Part shown: piece by piece, positions 24,004-35,900 of the stretch
Numbering within the stretch: position 1 is the stretch's first letter
How the letters are laid out: each line of letters starts with the position of its first letter
NCBI GenBank assembly: GCA_010645155.1
Contig: JAAGOF010000323.1
Location: forward strand, 510,571-574,570
Direction of reading: 5' to 3'
Source: Tigriopus japonicus
Taxonomy: Eukaryota > Arthropoda > Copepoda > Harpacticoida > Harpacticidae
DNA length: 64,000 nt
Position numbers and translations under genes: made by a program
Notes under the pieces: generated by a model
The model's input: the letters and a program-made list of their open reading frames with translations, nothing else
Databases searched by the model: none
What the model was told of the DNA's origin: nothing

Positions 24004-24990
24004 ATGGGTGCAGCAAAAGAGTTAGCCTTGGAGACCAAGGCCACGATCATTGACCTCCACAAGAAAGGCCAGGGATACAGGAAGATATCCAAGACCTTAA
24101 GTATTCCCATCCGGACCATCCAAGGAGTGGTCCGACGTTTCCAGCAGCGAGGACATGTTGGCAATGCTGACCGGCCTGGACGACCTCGTAAGCTTCCGGC
24201 AAGATCCGTCATAAAAGTGGTGCGAAAGGTGGAGCAGTACCCTCGTACAACCTTGGGTGAGATCCAGGATGACCTTGCCAATGAGGGTCTCAAGGTTTCA
24301 AAGGATACCATATCGAGGACCATCAGGACTGCTGGACTTCAGGCAAGACACGCCAAAACGCGGTTGAAGTACGCCAAGGACCATCTGGACAAGGACGAGA
24401 GCTTCTGGCAATCCATCTTGTGGTCGGATGAGACGAAAATTGAGCTCTTCAGTCACAACCACGTCCAAACTGTCTATCGCCGTCCTGGACAGGCTTACCT
24501 CCCGAAGAACACCCTTCCCACAGTCAAGCACGGGGGTGGTTCCATCATGCTCTGGGGAGCATTCAGTGCCCGTGGTCCAGGGAACATCGTGAGGATCAAG
24601 GGGATCATGAAGAAGGAGGACTACTGCAAGATCCTTCAAGAAAACCTGCAGCAGTCGGCGGAGAAGTTGGAGTTGGGTCCGGATTTCTTGTTCCAGCACG
24701 ACAATGATCCAAAGCACACGAGTCAAATGGTCAAGCAATGGCTCACAGACAATGGCATTCAGGTGCTGGACTGGCCAGCGATGAATCCAGACCTGAATCC
24801 TATGGAGAATCTGTGGCAAGAGCTCAAGAGGAGAATCAGGATGAGGAAGCCCAAGAATCTGGCTGAGTTGGAGTCCGTGGCCATTGAAGAGTGGCATAAT
24901 ATCCCCCCTGAGACTTACAATCTTGTTAAGAGTTACAAAAAGCGACTATTAGTTATTTTGAAGGCTAAGGGGTTTTCAATAAATTATTGA
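24004..24990 (+). CDS. Tc1/mariner transposase, DD34E, intact
   Basis: Cut-and-paste transposase, 328 aa, typical Tc1 length (about 340). The N-terminal half carries two helix-turn-helix DNA-binding subdomains (residues about 10-55 and 70-115) separated by a GRPRK hook at about 59-63. The catalytic triad is D142 (WSDETK), D233 (FQHDNDPKHTS) and E268 (NPMENLW), with 34 residues between the last two. Other family marks are YRRPGQAYLPKN, KHGGGSIMLWGAFS and a glycine-rich box. No stop, frameshift or intron is seen, so the enzyme could be functional. The ATG at 24004 is about 155 bases inside the left repeat. Confidence 0.96.
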   Translation: MGAAKELALETKATIIDLHKKGQGYRKISKTLSIPIRTIQGVVRRFQQRGHVGNADRPGRPRKLPARSVIKVVRKVEQYPRTTLGEIQDDLANEGLKVSKDTISRTIRTAGLQARHAKTRLKYAKDHLDKDESFWQSILWSDETKIELFSHNHVQTVYRRPGQAYLPKNTLPTVKHGGGSIMLWGAFSARGPGNIVRIKGIMKKEDYCKILQENLQQSAEKLELGPDFLFQHDNDPKHTSQMVKQWLTDNGIQVLDWPAMNPDLNPMENLWQELKRRIRMRKPKNLAELESVAIEEWHNIPPETYNLVKSYKKRLLVILKAKGFSINY

Positions 24991-24997
24991 TTCAATA

Positions 24998-25208
24998 TTA
25001 TGCAAACTTTTGCGCCGCCCCTTTTTCAGTCTTTGGTAAAAAAAGTTTTGATTATTTGATTGCATCTGGGTTTTTGGATATTTGCGTGGTATGTTGGTCC
25101 ATGTTGGTCATTCTGACCAAATTTCAACCTTTTCGGCCTTGTCCTTCCAAGGCCAGGCTTAAAAAACGAGCTGACGCTCGACGTTATGCAAACCTTTCTG
25201 ATAGACTG
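24998..25208 (-). repeat. Right terminal inverted repeat of the Tc1-like element
   Basis: Inverted copy of 23636-23846. It starts eight bases past the transposase stop and ends CTGATAGACTG before the TA duplication. Confidence 0.93.
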
Positions 25209-25585
25209 TATATCTATTGATATAGGAAACCAATGAAAGATTTAGAAATATCAAAGATTTTACAATATATGTCTTCTTATGAATAAAGAATATCATTTGA
25301 GATTTCATTGTACTAATATGGCTGAACATGTGCTTGAGATTTATGGGTAAAATTTTATGTCTATGCCAATCTATAGCCTCTTTTGATTGCTAGAACTTCA
25401 GTTTTGGAAATGTTAGCAATTTGTTTTAGGGATTTAATTACTTTATTTAACCTAACATATGATAATTGATTTAATGAAAGTTGTTCATTTTGACACTTTG
25501 ACGTTGAAAAACGTATTTAAAATTTTGCATTTCCTCAATGAGAGCTAAGCAATCCACCGTGCTTGGGAAAGACTTCCCTACTAAC

Positions 25586-25756
25586 GTAAACGGCGAAATG
25601 AGGAGCGGTCTCCAGTTTACAGTCCTCTATGATTAGTGTCACCACAACCGAAAAGATCGCAGCAATTATGGTGGCCGAAATAGCTAGCCAAATCCCAGTT
25701 TTTAAGTAAATGTTCTTTGAAGACGCTTTTCGATCGGTCGAAGCAATCCTCTCCAT
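25586..25756 (-). CDS. Possible membrane-anchor exon (type II), perhaps of the lectin gene
   Basis: An ATG at 25756 opens a 73-codon frame: a short polar basic N-terminus (MERIASTDRKASSKN), then one strong hydrophobic helix of about 25 residues (roughly 22-45) and a polar part. A GTTAGT donor after residue 57 (exon end 25586) is in phase 0, matching the phase-0 acceptor at about 22001 in the lectin exon. Joined, they would make a type II membrane lectin with a stalk, with the Tc1 element inside the intron. The helix and phases are visible; the link is inference, and the frame could also be a stand-alone small membrane protein or chance. Confidence 0.35.
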
Positions 25757-27572
25757 CTTTCAAAATGCCATAATCGAGACTGATAGTACGTTGTTTGTCT
25801 GTTTCCTGGACAAGGAAACGAAGGCTTGATGATACTACAACTAAAAAAAAAGCTTCGGAAGAAGGCAGTATTTACACGTCAAATGCTAGGGTAACTCAAA
25901 AGGCAGGGGCAATGAAAGATCAAAAGTGGGAAGCCAGGAGGCATTCCAAAATCAGCATTGTCCTAAGGACGAGCTATTCCCAAAGGACTATCCCTGCGAA
26001 AACAATTTTGCTATCATATAAATTAGTGATAGAGCGAGAAGGCTCATAACCAGGGCCCGGATAAAATTGCTTTTTTGACCTAAAGTTGCAGTTTTGTAGC
26101 CCTAAAGTTGCAGTTTTGTAGCCCTAAAGTTGCAATATTTTTTGTCAAAAGTTGCACTCGATTCGACGAAAGTTGCTAAAAAGTTGCTATTTTTTGGCCT
26201 AAAAATTGCCACTTTAGTAAACAAAAATGTCAAATTTGGCCAAATTTGTGCGACAGTTTGTAGTCTTACGTTTGGCTTTTCTTTTACCTTTGGCTTCCAT
26301 AAAAACGTAGTTTTACTTTGCAGATAATTTACGAGGAGAAAAAATCAAACAAATGTTGTCAGTCATGTTGAATTGACCAAAACACCATTGAGGTTTCTCA
26401 TATCCGTGAAGGGGACGTCCATTATTGATCTTGAAACTTCCATAATTCCAGAACTATTTTCATATTTTCAAACAAAACTTCATAACATCCTGCAGAAAAC
26501 CTCACTACCTTCCAGAGATGTGCGACAGACCATTTAAAGGAACGTAGTTTTTTCAATTTCGTATATCAGTCAAGACCAGGGCCATTAGATAGTTGTAAAT
26601 AAGATTTTACAATAAAATTACAAAACAAAAAAGAAGTGGAAAATTGCTTGTTCCGTTGAAAATTTTCTGGAAAAGGTTCGTTTATCAGTCAAAGACAAAA
26701 TTCGGAAGAAGCCGACAGAATGTATTAAAGTTGCAACGAAAAGTATTTAGTATATCTTAGGGGCCACCAGATGCCTTTAAATGATAATCAAATGTATTTA
26801 CAAAATTGGCAAATAAAAAAAAAAACAGGGGAGGTTGCTTGCTTTTTCCTTTCAGAATGATCTGGAAGAAGGGTGGGAAATTCAAAAGAAGAAAAGACGC
26901 AATTTTTGAGAAAAGTGCTAGTAAAAACACCAAAAAATCCGATTTCGTTACATTACTTGTCGAAATAATTACATTTCACGCTGGTTGAACAACTATCCCG
27001 AAAAGGTCAAAATATGTGATGTTCTACAAAAACTGACAAAAAAACTCCCCAAAAATGCGCTTTTACGTTGATTTTTTTTTGTTTTTACGTGACTTCCCAC
27101 CCTTTAGTTATCAAGTATGTTTTAAGTGAAATTACACTGGTTCTTTGCTCTTGAACTAAATAACAGAATTCGAATAAATATGCAACACTACTTTAAAATT
27201 AAAAACTACGTTTTTTTCCTTCTCTCTATGCACAAATTGGCATTTCCACAAAGCATATTCTAATGCAAGCTGTTACACAGTTTAGAGAAGGATACCATTG
27301 AACAGCATACGTAGTCCAAATAGTTGGCCGTATTTTTAGAAGCCCAAAAAAGCAACTTACGGACACTTACTAAACAGCCTTTTTATTTTATTGCTAGATC
27401 CAAAAATCAACACTTGAACTATGATGTAATTGGAAAAGCAATTCAAGGGTGTTTATTTAATCTATAGGTAACATATAAATCAACAAGGTATTTGAGTGTA
27501 AGTAAGGCAGACTCCTAAGTGAAAGAGAATCATCGAATTAGTGAGTGAATACAAACTTAAAGGTTCTTTCCC
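25757..27572. other. Repeat-bearing spacer
   Basis: Contains one TAGGGC-type element end with short tandem units (listed separately) and otherwise AT-rich sequence with no recognisable gene. Some segments look like decayed repeats, but I could not pair their ends. Confidence 0.5.
26053..26215. repeat. Fragment of TAGGGC-type hAT-like element with short tandem units
   Basis: Starts CAGGGCCCGGATAAAATTGC, similar to the ends at 34993 and 35199. It is followed by near-identical copies of a 22-23 bp unit containing CCTAAAGTTGCAGTTTTGTAG, then diverged AAAGTTGC words. I did not find the opposite end. Confidence 0.5.
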
Positions 27573-30500
27573 TTAAAATTTACCTCTGGAAGCTTTTGTA
27601 TTCATTGCAACTCCACCATCAGCCAACAAATCTGTGAGAATTCCCACTTGGAACGGAGAGGTGCAATCTAAAATTTGAAGATTACATAAAAGGTTCCAAA
27701 TTTCTTGAAAGATAGAATATCAGAAAAAATTGATATTTACCACAAATAGGAGACCCTGTTGTAGCCATGGCTGTGGACCCTAAAAAGGATCCACAATATC
27801 GATTGTTGCTTACTCCACCCGTTCCCATATTACAAGTTCCACTCGATCCTGAAAAAGTCATTCCTTATTTTTGAAACCTTAAAAGGGAAAAAAATCTAGA
27901 ACAAGGTTAGTTTGTTTGAGTACCAATTTAATAGAAAAGAAGTTTTGGTTAGTGACTCCTTTATATAGATTGGCCTTTCTAGGCTTACACATTGTGCCAA
28001 TGATTCATATTGTTGATTGGTGAAGGGTATTCAACTGAACATTCAGCTGACATTCAATTTCCGAAGAAAGTTCAAGAACAAACCAGAGGTCCTTCTTCTT
28101 TAGAGATTGAGCTGTCAGTCATCCAGTCATGCATTAATCGGTGCTGGATTAAACTCCACACTAATCAATATTCACGTTTTACATGACAGATAAATTCTTT
28201 ACACATATTTGCAGCAGACTTAAGGATTTTCACTAACCTAATGACCTAATTCAAATGAGCTAAATAGTTTAGATGTGTTTCTGATAAGGAAAGTGGTGTC
28301 AGGGTTATTATTATTAGTGTCATTGGTGCCAGGGTCGGAGGGTAGAGCCTCGCCCGGCCAACGAAGCCAGCCATCACATTGTCCAATTATTTCCGATGGG
28401 CAATTTCAAGTCCGGTATCATAATGGTTCTCCGTCTATGGGTGTAGATTAACGTCTAAAAGTTTCCTTGAGAAAGCCCGGGAAGGAGAATCGAACCTGAG
28501 ACCTCTCTCACTAAAGGAAACTGCGCTAACCGCGACACGACGTCTCATCCCTTTGAAGGATTTCTCCCAACAGTTTCAATGCAATCCCAATCAGGATTCG
28601 AACCTACGCCGTCTGGGGAAGCACATACACTTGGCACATGTGTTGTAACTTCAATGACAATAACTCAGCATACCTATAAAGTTACAACGTTCTATTTCTG
28701 AGTGAACCGCATGTTATTCGACTTCTTCACATGAAGTTGTTGGAAACTAGCTAAAAAATCAGACTTGACTAAATTTCGTCTTATTTTGAAGGTGCATTTA
28801 GGTTTATATTTGGCTAATATTCATAAAGGTATCTCTTCTTGTGTTATCAAATCCATAGAATAATGGAAATAATACTTTTTCTTCCACCTTTGGCAATGGA
28901 TTTTACTTGTTGGATTGTTCAAAATATGAGTCCTAACTCACTTGGACTTCTCAAGAAACTCTAAAGGCTGGTCTACACATGAAACATTTTGGCTAGATTA
29001 TTTGTCAAATATTCCGAAATTGTTTGGTGTTTGCCAAATGTTTCCTTTCTGTTGCTTCTACACGTGAACGTGCAGTTTGTCAAATATTTTTGCCCTGGGC
29101 CAAAGTGTTGCCTATTTTTTCAAATTGTTTCAAACTGGCTCAAATAATCGATGGGCGCGAATTAAATCCCCACCCTGTACGCCGTCTACTGAATACAAGC
29201 CAGGTCTCGTTTGCAGAAGAACGCAATTGAATTAATCCTACAGGAAATCATAAATCTCATCGCTAGCCTCCCACTCCAGAAATTCAGTGCTTCTTGGTTT
29301 ACCTTAGATATCAGCTGATGGGAAATCGGATTTCCATTCATCGGAGCTTCAACACTCTTCAATACCCTTCTGCAAAACCCCTCGAGCATTTGACTCAAGC
29401 TCAGTAGACAGACCACTAAGGTACAAAACGACTCACTGACCGATTAACATTATACAGGGATGACCCTCTTGGAGCTTCCTTTCAACTCCATGGCTCCACC
29501 TACACTCTGAGAAACCCATTTTCGTGACAAGGGAAAATTAACCCTCTCCATGGGTTTCTTTTCCAAAGAAGGAATTTGTAGAATTTTGCCAGTCGCCCTT
29601 TGAATGAGGCATTTTTTAGTCAAGTTGAAATATCTATGTTGAGGTTATTTGTGACTGTTTTGTCTTACCCTCTATGATGACATAGTCTAGGGTGCAAAGG
29701 GATCCAAAAAGAACTTTTTGTTGTGTCATTATAGCCGTGGATGCGCCGGTACCCAAAGAGAATGAATTTGCATCGGTACATTGTGCGTATTGCACACAAC
29801 AAAATCCATCTCTTTGTCTAATGCACACATTGTAGCTAAAGTAAGAAAAAATGATTGGACAATTGAAAACATTGTTAAAAAACCTCCTTACTTTTGAGAC
29901 GCTAGGTGATTGTCATTGGTTGGGATAAAGTTGAAGGAAGTGAATCGTCCCGTTAAGTCAGTATGATATTGTAAGCATCCGTTGGGTGCCCTAAAATTGA
30001 GGTAGAAATGGCTTTAAACACCACCAATTTCATAAATAATTCCAAAAAAGAAGCTAACGAACGCATTTTCGCCACAAAGAATCTGGGTCACTTTGATGTC
30101 CCAATTTCGAATGGTGGAATCCCCAGTAAAGGTAAAATCCAAATCGGCAGTGGCTGTATCTGCTCGGTCAATATCCACATAAACTAACATGAACGAAACA
30201 ATCACAAGACAATAGGCAACATGATAAATCTAAAAGTAATATGTTCGCTTACTATGTTGGCCTTGATTTTGACCACAAATGGTCGGAATCGGAGCGCCGT
30301 TTGAAGCCTGTAATCATGAACATTATGACCAAAAAGATTTGACAATAATATTCAAAAAGCATCTTACTGTTACTATAAATGTATCCAAGCAAGTGCCTCC
30401 ATTCAATTCTGATTGAGCATTTGTTCCACGCAAGGAAAAAGATTCGAAATCAAGTCTCAATTGGCACACGTCTGGAACAAAATGAATTTGCTTCCTTGAT

Positions 30501-31706
30501 TTTGCCATGTGTTTACAAATCAATTCAAATTTTTGAGACATGGTTCGTGGAACCAAGAATGTTGGTGATGTGAAAAATACTAACCACTGTCCGACTTTCG
30601 GACGGTATATTGGAGACTTGATGTACTGGTATACACTAGAGGAGTATTGGGGTTTTGAATGTAGGTGCAATTCTGGGTCACATCACGTGCTTCATCCGAG
30701 ATCAAGAATACACAACACACCCCAAAACTTAAATAAAATAAAATGGATATCATCTCGAGGGCAAAATTGTATTTTGTCTCGATTATTTATGAAATTTTTG
30801 AATAATTTATGAAATTATCTCGATTTGACTCACCCGGAAGCACATGAACCTTGGGCACTTCCTCCCAATGTTGTACATTCAGATTCAGTAAAGCATGTTC
30901 CATTTCGGTTCCGCTGAATTGACAAACCTCTAGCAATGGAAAGAGGGGGTAGGTTGATTAATTGTACAATTACTTTAAGTCCCAAGTTGGCATTTGTCTA
31001 ATCACTAATGTAACTGTCATCATTTTGACCGATTTTTCAAAAAGGTTTTATTTTATGAATATACACATGGTTCCAAGAATCTAAAGAAAAACGGATGTCA
31101 GAGTTCGCACGTTTTTTTAAGTACAAAATTTGAAAAGGCAACTTCGAGAATTCCTGGAATAGTCCTTATAATTAACGATGTGTTCATGTCATAGAAGACA
31201 TTTCTACCCAAAGTGGAACCTTCTCACTAAAATGAGAATAGATAGAATAAGATAACTCCAAGGTGCCTTAGCCAACCATTGGGCTTCCAGTAAAAATTCG
31301 GCATTTTATTTTCTCAAGGTGCTCAATGCCAAGTATTGCACGTATTTTTAGCAGAATATATTTTAAATTCAAAATGATTATGAAGAAAATCAGCTTTTCG
31401 AAGTTTCGTAAAAAGTGATGTGAAATGACCTCGTGCATCTATCAATAACCTACCCGACGGTATTGGTAGTGTAAGTTAGGGAACTTCGACATGCCACGTT
31501 ACCAAACGACACCACACTGAACAACGAAATTACTAGAAAAAAACATACTCATTTAAAAAGGTGATTCAATCATCCAACTAACTTAAAAACCTGTTACCTT
31601 TTCCTTGTCGATGGTTTTCTGTCATGTTTAATTTATCGACATCCATGTTCATCACAAACGAACAAGTCCCTAAGATGAGGATCACGAAACATAATCCACG
31701 AATCAT
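27573..31706 (-). CDS. Secreted CUB-domain-like protein, gene 1
   Basis: Member of an arthropod family of secreted cysteine-rich proteins with a short N-terminal cysteine module and CUB-like domains; the molecular function is unknown. Eleven exons fit in phase (391 aa): 31706-31598, 31532-31454, 30929-30834, 30727-30585, 30471-30368, 30307-30253, 30183-30063, 29990-29892, 29835-29669, 27848-27741 and 27667-27573. A signal peptide (MIRGLCFVILILGTCSFV) starts at 31706. Family marks: NRNGTCFTESEC, GSAQGSCASGFGVCC, QNCTYIQNP, VCQLRLDFESFSLRG, PTICGQNQGQH, RNWDIKVTQILCG, APNGCLQYHTD, NYNVCIRQRDGFCC, NNRYCGSF and CTSPFQVGILTD. Exon 7 needs a weak GTTCGT donor at 30062 to keep frame with exon 8; the better GTTAGC would shift it. 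The stop at 27573 may be a read-through of a donor, so the C-terminus is uncertain. Confidence 0.82.
28312..28548 (-). repeat. tRNA-derived SINE, family B
   Basis: On the minus strand the head reads GACGTCGTGTCGCGGTTAGC as the A-box region and GGTTCGATTCTCC as the B box (around 28484-28496). A conserved tail extends to about 28312. It lies in the last large intron of CUB gene 1 and directly abuts a SINE A fragment, as if inserted into it. A short relic is at 57525-57558. Confidence 0.7.
28549..28640 (-). repeat. SINE family A, truncated copy 3
   Basis: Matches the body of SINE A (minus orientation): CTTCCCCAGACGGCGTAGG, the B box GGTTCGAATCCTG and GGGAGAAATCC. The first part of the tRNA-like head and the tail are missing. 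SINE B takes over at its 3' side. Confidence 0.75.
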
Positions 31707-32916
31707 GTTGACAAAGACGTAAGAGAATTGCAACTGAAAATTTTGAATGTCAGTAGAATCCCTTAACAATATCGAAATTACGTAGTAACCACTTTGTCAC
31801 GCTTCAAATCGTGTAATCTCAAAATTAGGGAGTGTTGGTTTTCTCGCGGAAAGGCGTTTCTGAGAAAAACATGTTGCAACCAAGATTCCATCACATTGGG
31901 TGGAGAACGAATAAAATAGATTGCTTCCTGACACTCAAAAGATTAGAAAAGATATGTAAATTACGGAAACGTGCATTTATTGTTTCATTGATTTTATCTA
32001 TGGACCAAAAACAACTTTTTGTATTTCAATTGGCTTCTGGCAAGAGCAACCTGAGGAGTTTGAAAACGTCTTTATTCTTTTTGGGGGTCACAGATAACAG
32101 AAGAAACCTCCCAAAAAGGAGCATTGGCCAAAATAATAACTAAGTCAATTCGACATTGGATGGAGTATGCAATGTGTTCTAAAAGTTTTTGGTGGCTTCA
32201 AATCGCAACAAAATTGTCTTCACTTCACTTTTGTTATTGACAAAAAAATCATTCTAAAAGCCGTCATTACTCATACCATTGTTTAATCAACTACCTAATT
32301 TTGGTTAAAAAAAGAAAAGTGAATATAATCTTATTTAAAGAGCTCCTTATGAAGGGTATAGAGATTTGCTGTGAAGAAAAAAAGGCATTCTTGGGTAATT
32401 TAAGAAAAACATAAAAAATTCAATCACAACAATGGTTAGGCTGATAAGAAAAAAATGATGCTAGGAAAGCATAAGTCTCATAAGTCTAATATTAGATACA
32501 TTCTGGAATTTGTTAGTGCCAATATGAAAGTGAGTTGTGCTTTTGAAGCGACAAAAATTTCGAGACACTTTTAAAATATGTTGCATGAAGTCACGGTATT
32601 TGGTGCCATTCTTCAACCGATGTCAAGATCCGCCTGTTTTCACGCATCCTCATTTGATTGCAAATAATGCCGCAAACAGATCAATTTCCTCCTTGAGACA
32701 TTCGAAGGAATTGACCCGTAACAATCGCCATTTCCTGGACGACAGATCGGAAAATCTTTGATGGAAAGCGATGCCCCACCCATTTTAGGGAGTTTGACAA
32801 AATTTTCGAAGGAATCGTGGCAGTCTCATTTTGGCACTCGCAGAGGTAAGGACAAGTAAAAGATTGCCTTTTGAAGGAGCACAAGTTTGTGAGAGCTTTT
32901 TTTTCACTTAGGTAGG
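31707..32916. other. Bidirectional spacer between two head-to-head CUB genes
   Basis: The two start codons face away from each other across 1.2 kb, so this must hold both promoters. I see no clear TATA box or shared inverted motif, and no gene or transposon end. Confidence 0.5.
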
Positions 32917-35900
32917 ATGACAGGTTCCGTGATTCCATTTTTTTGTTTCTTTCTTCTGATATCCCTCGTCCAAATTGATGGAGGTTCAAGAGGCAAAGCT
33001 GGGAAATTCCGTAAGCTTTTCCAAACGTTTTTCTTACAAACAAGTATATTTCACATTTCACAGGATCATAATTCACAATCTTCATTTTAGTGGGGTTGTT
33101 CCAAGTGGTGACGTAAGCGAGCATCAGTGATGCCATCATTAGTTTATTACTTAAGTCTGCTTGCACCTTAGATTTCCCAATGATCCCTGTGCCGGAACCA
33201 ACCGAAATGGCACCTGTTACACTGAAGCAGAATGTTCTTCTAGGGGTGGCACCAAGTCTGGAACTTGTGCCAGTGGATATGGTGTCTGTTGCATATGTAA
33301 GTTCTTTCATTACCTTCTTTGCAACCTTTTGGCATACTTTGGATTTGTTTTAGTTATCGGTTCATGTGGTGCATCATTTAGCGAGAACTGTACCTACTTT
33401 GAGAACGCAGGTGGACAACCTGGTTCCTGTTCATTAGAAGTTTGCCCGTCGACCGACAACATATGCCAGGTAAGACAGTTTTTTAATGATCTTACCATTT
33501 CAAAGGATCTAGTGATGATAGGAGGCTGATGAGCAGGGGTGCACTTTTCGTGCAAATAAAAAGAACAAAAAGTGCAGATTAAAGTGCAAATAAAAGTGCA
33601 AAAAAGTGCAAACATTTTTTTTGTGAAATACTATGAAATTGGTTGATTGATCTGGTTCATTTGGGAAAACACGAAAATTGCTAAGCCCCGTGGTTGTTCC
33701 AAAAATGGTATTTAAGTCAAAAAAGATCAGAATTGCATTTCTCCCAATATTGGGTCACATGTCAACATACATAAGTCAGATTTTACAGTATACCAAAATT
33801 AGGTCAAATTGGTGGTCTTTTAGTACACTCTCAGCAGAGGTGTTGCTTTTTTTCAAAAAAGACAACTGATCATCTGAGAGTACACTCAAGGATTGTTACT
33901 GTGGCTTTACTTAGTTTATTTTATTTAATTTTTTTGCGGATTTTTTACTACCGCTACAAGGAATGCTATTCCCTGTAAATTGAAGGATTTCTCCCGACAG
34001 CTTCAATTCGATCCCCAACAGGGTTCAAACCTACGCCGTCTGGGGAAGCACTTACATTCGGCTCTTATAGGAAAGCATTAGTACGCACGGCCACTCTGGC
34101 TTCCTTAAAAAAATACTTTGTAAAAAATAAATATGCATATACATGCAATGTCTATCTAACCTTTTGACCGTTTGGCTTCATTTTTAATTTTCAAGCCAAA
34201 AGAGTTTTTACTAAACACAAGAACCATACTTGGTCAAGTTTTTTTTAATTACTTTTGGTCATTTTGTTTTGATTTGAGTGGGTCGGTTGATTACTATTAT
34301 TTTCTTTGTTTATTAAACGTTTCTTTCTATCCCATGATTGGTTTTGTTGAGCAGAATTGTTATTCATGTCAAATAAATTGAATTTTTAGTAAAAAATCAT
34401 AGTGTTCATCAACATGATTTAAATTTCCAGCCCATAAGGTAAACTATTTACCCCAACAAGTGAAGCCAATTCCAATGTTTGGAACAATCAACAATTTATT
34501 TTTTATTTAGCCATGCTGGGGTTTTTTGACGGAAAGTTTTTTTACACGGAATTTGGAAAAAAATGTTCATTTTTTTTTAATTTCTGGCCAAAATACAAAA
34601 GATATCAGCAAAAAATCACGGAAAGTGCAAAAACGTGGAAAAACGGCAAAGAGTGCAAAAAGCAAAAAACGGGCCAAACGTTTAAAAAAGTGCATTTGCA
34701 TGAAAAGTGCACCCCTACTGATGAGACGAATAAAATAAACTTCTTATTTCTAAAACAAAATGGTAAATATCTGAAATTCTACAAAGTAATGGGATTCAAA
34801 ATGTTAACAAATGCTTTTGGCATAAATTTTAAGTTGATAACTTGTAAGACTGGAGTTGCAGTTTTGCTGTGGAGCAGAAATTCTAGACGTTTCAAGGAGT
34901 ATGGTCAGCTGACGACCACGCTCATCAACCATAAGTTGTGAAACGTCTGGGATTTCTGCTCCTCACCAAAACTGCAACTTTATCCGAGCCCTACAAAAGA
35001 GATCTTGTCAAAACAGTCAGAAAATCGTCAAAACCCGCAAAATAGATAAGCACTTCATTACATCCGATGAGATTTGCATTAATTTTGGGATTTGGGACCA
35101 AGATAAAGCGTCCCACGGCGATATGGATTCTTGTTTTACCACAATTCTTCAAATACCGAGACTTTTGATGGCGTTTTTTGATGTCCAAGTGTGATAGTTA
35201 GGGCTTGGATAAAGTTGCTGTTTTTTAGCCCGAAATTGGCCATAATCTTTTTCAAAAAAAAAATCTGTTTCAAAAAACCTTTTTGAAACCTTTTTTGAGT
35301 TTTTGGAAATTGAAACGACCCTTCTTTATGAGTATGCAAATATATCATAGCAGGAAGTTTTTTCAGCATTCTCAGTTAGTGCAGTATTCTCAGCTAGTGT
35401 ATAATCTAATTAATTACAGGTAATATAAAAATCCAAACAAAATCGCAGAAATGCCACAAAAAAAAAAAATATTTTTTTGACGTTCAACATGTATTTTCTA
35501 TTTCTTGCCAATATTTGTAACTCATAGTAATATCATTTTGTTGTGACAATTATCCGCTAATTGAATTCCTGATTTCCGTACGACGTCCTCAACGCAGAAA
35601 ATGACTAATTGGACCGTTATGAAGAAGTAAAGTGGTAATGTTGGAAGAATTAGCAAATAAAATGATCACGTAGTAAGCAAGAATCGAAGTGTATACAGTC
35701 CACTGAGTTAGTGGGATTAAAGTCCCAGCCACATTCCATGTCATTATTTGAGGTCATTTAAAATGTTGATAGGTAGTGATGATAATTTTTTATCTTCTAA
35801 ATATATATTGATCTAATTTCGAGTTTAAATAAAAAGATTTTTACAAAGCCAAGCTAACCACCGTGGGTCGTTCGTCCTCTATCGTACTTTCAATTCCACG

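Larger units (their letters stand above)
23636..25208 (+). mobile_element. Complete Tc1-like DNA transposon with IR/DR ends
   Basis: 1573-bp element flanked by the TA target duplication (23634-23635 and 25209-25210). Inverted repeats of 211 bp (23636-23846 and 24998-25208) differ at only a few positions. Each repeat carries AAAGTTTGCATAA-type words at both its outer and inner end, the IR/DR arrangement of Sleeping Beauty-like elements, where the transposase binds. The transposase frame between them is intact. High identity between the ends points to recent activity. A solo right end is at 61961-62190 and a diverged copy runs off the window at 63747-64000. Confidence 0.95.

Noticed and set aside
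24298..24897. 199-codon antisense frame
   Set aside because: Lies opposite the transposase and has no motif; a shadow.
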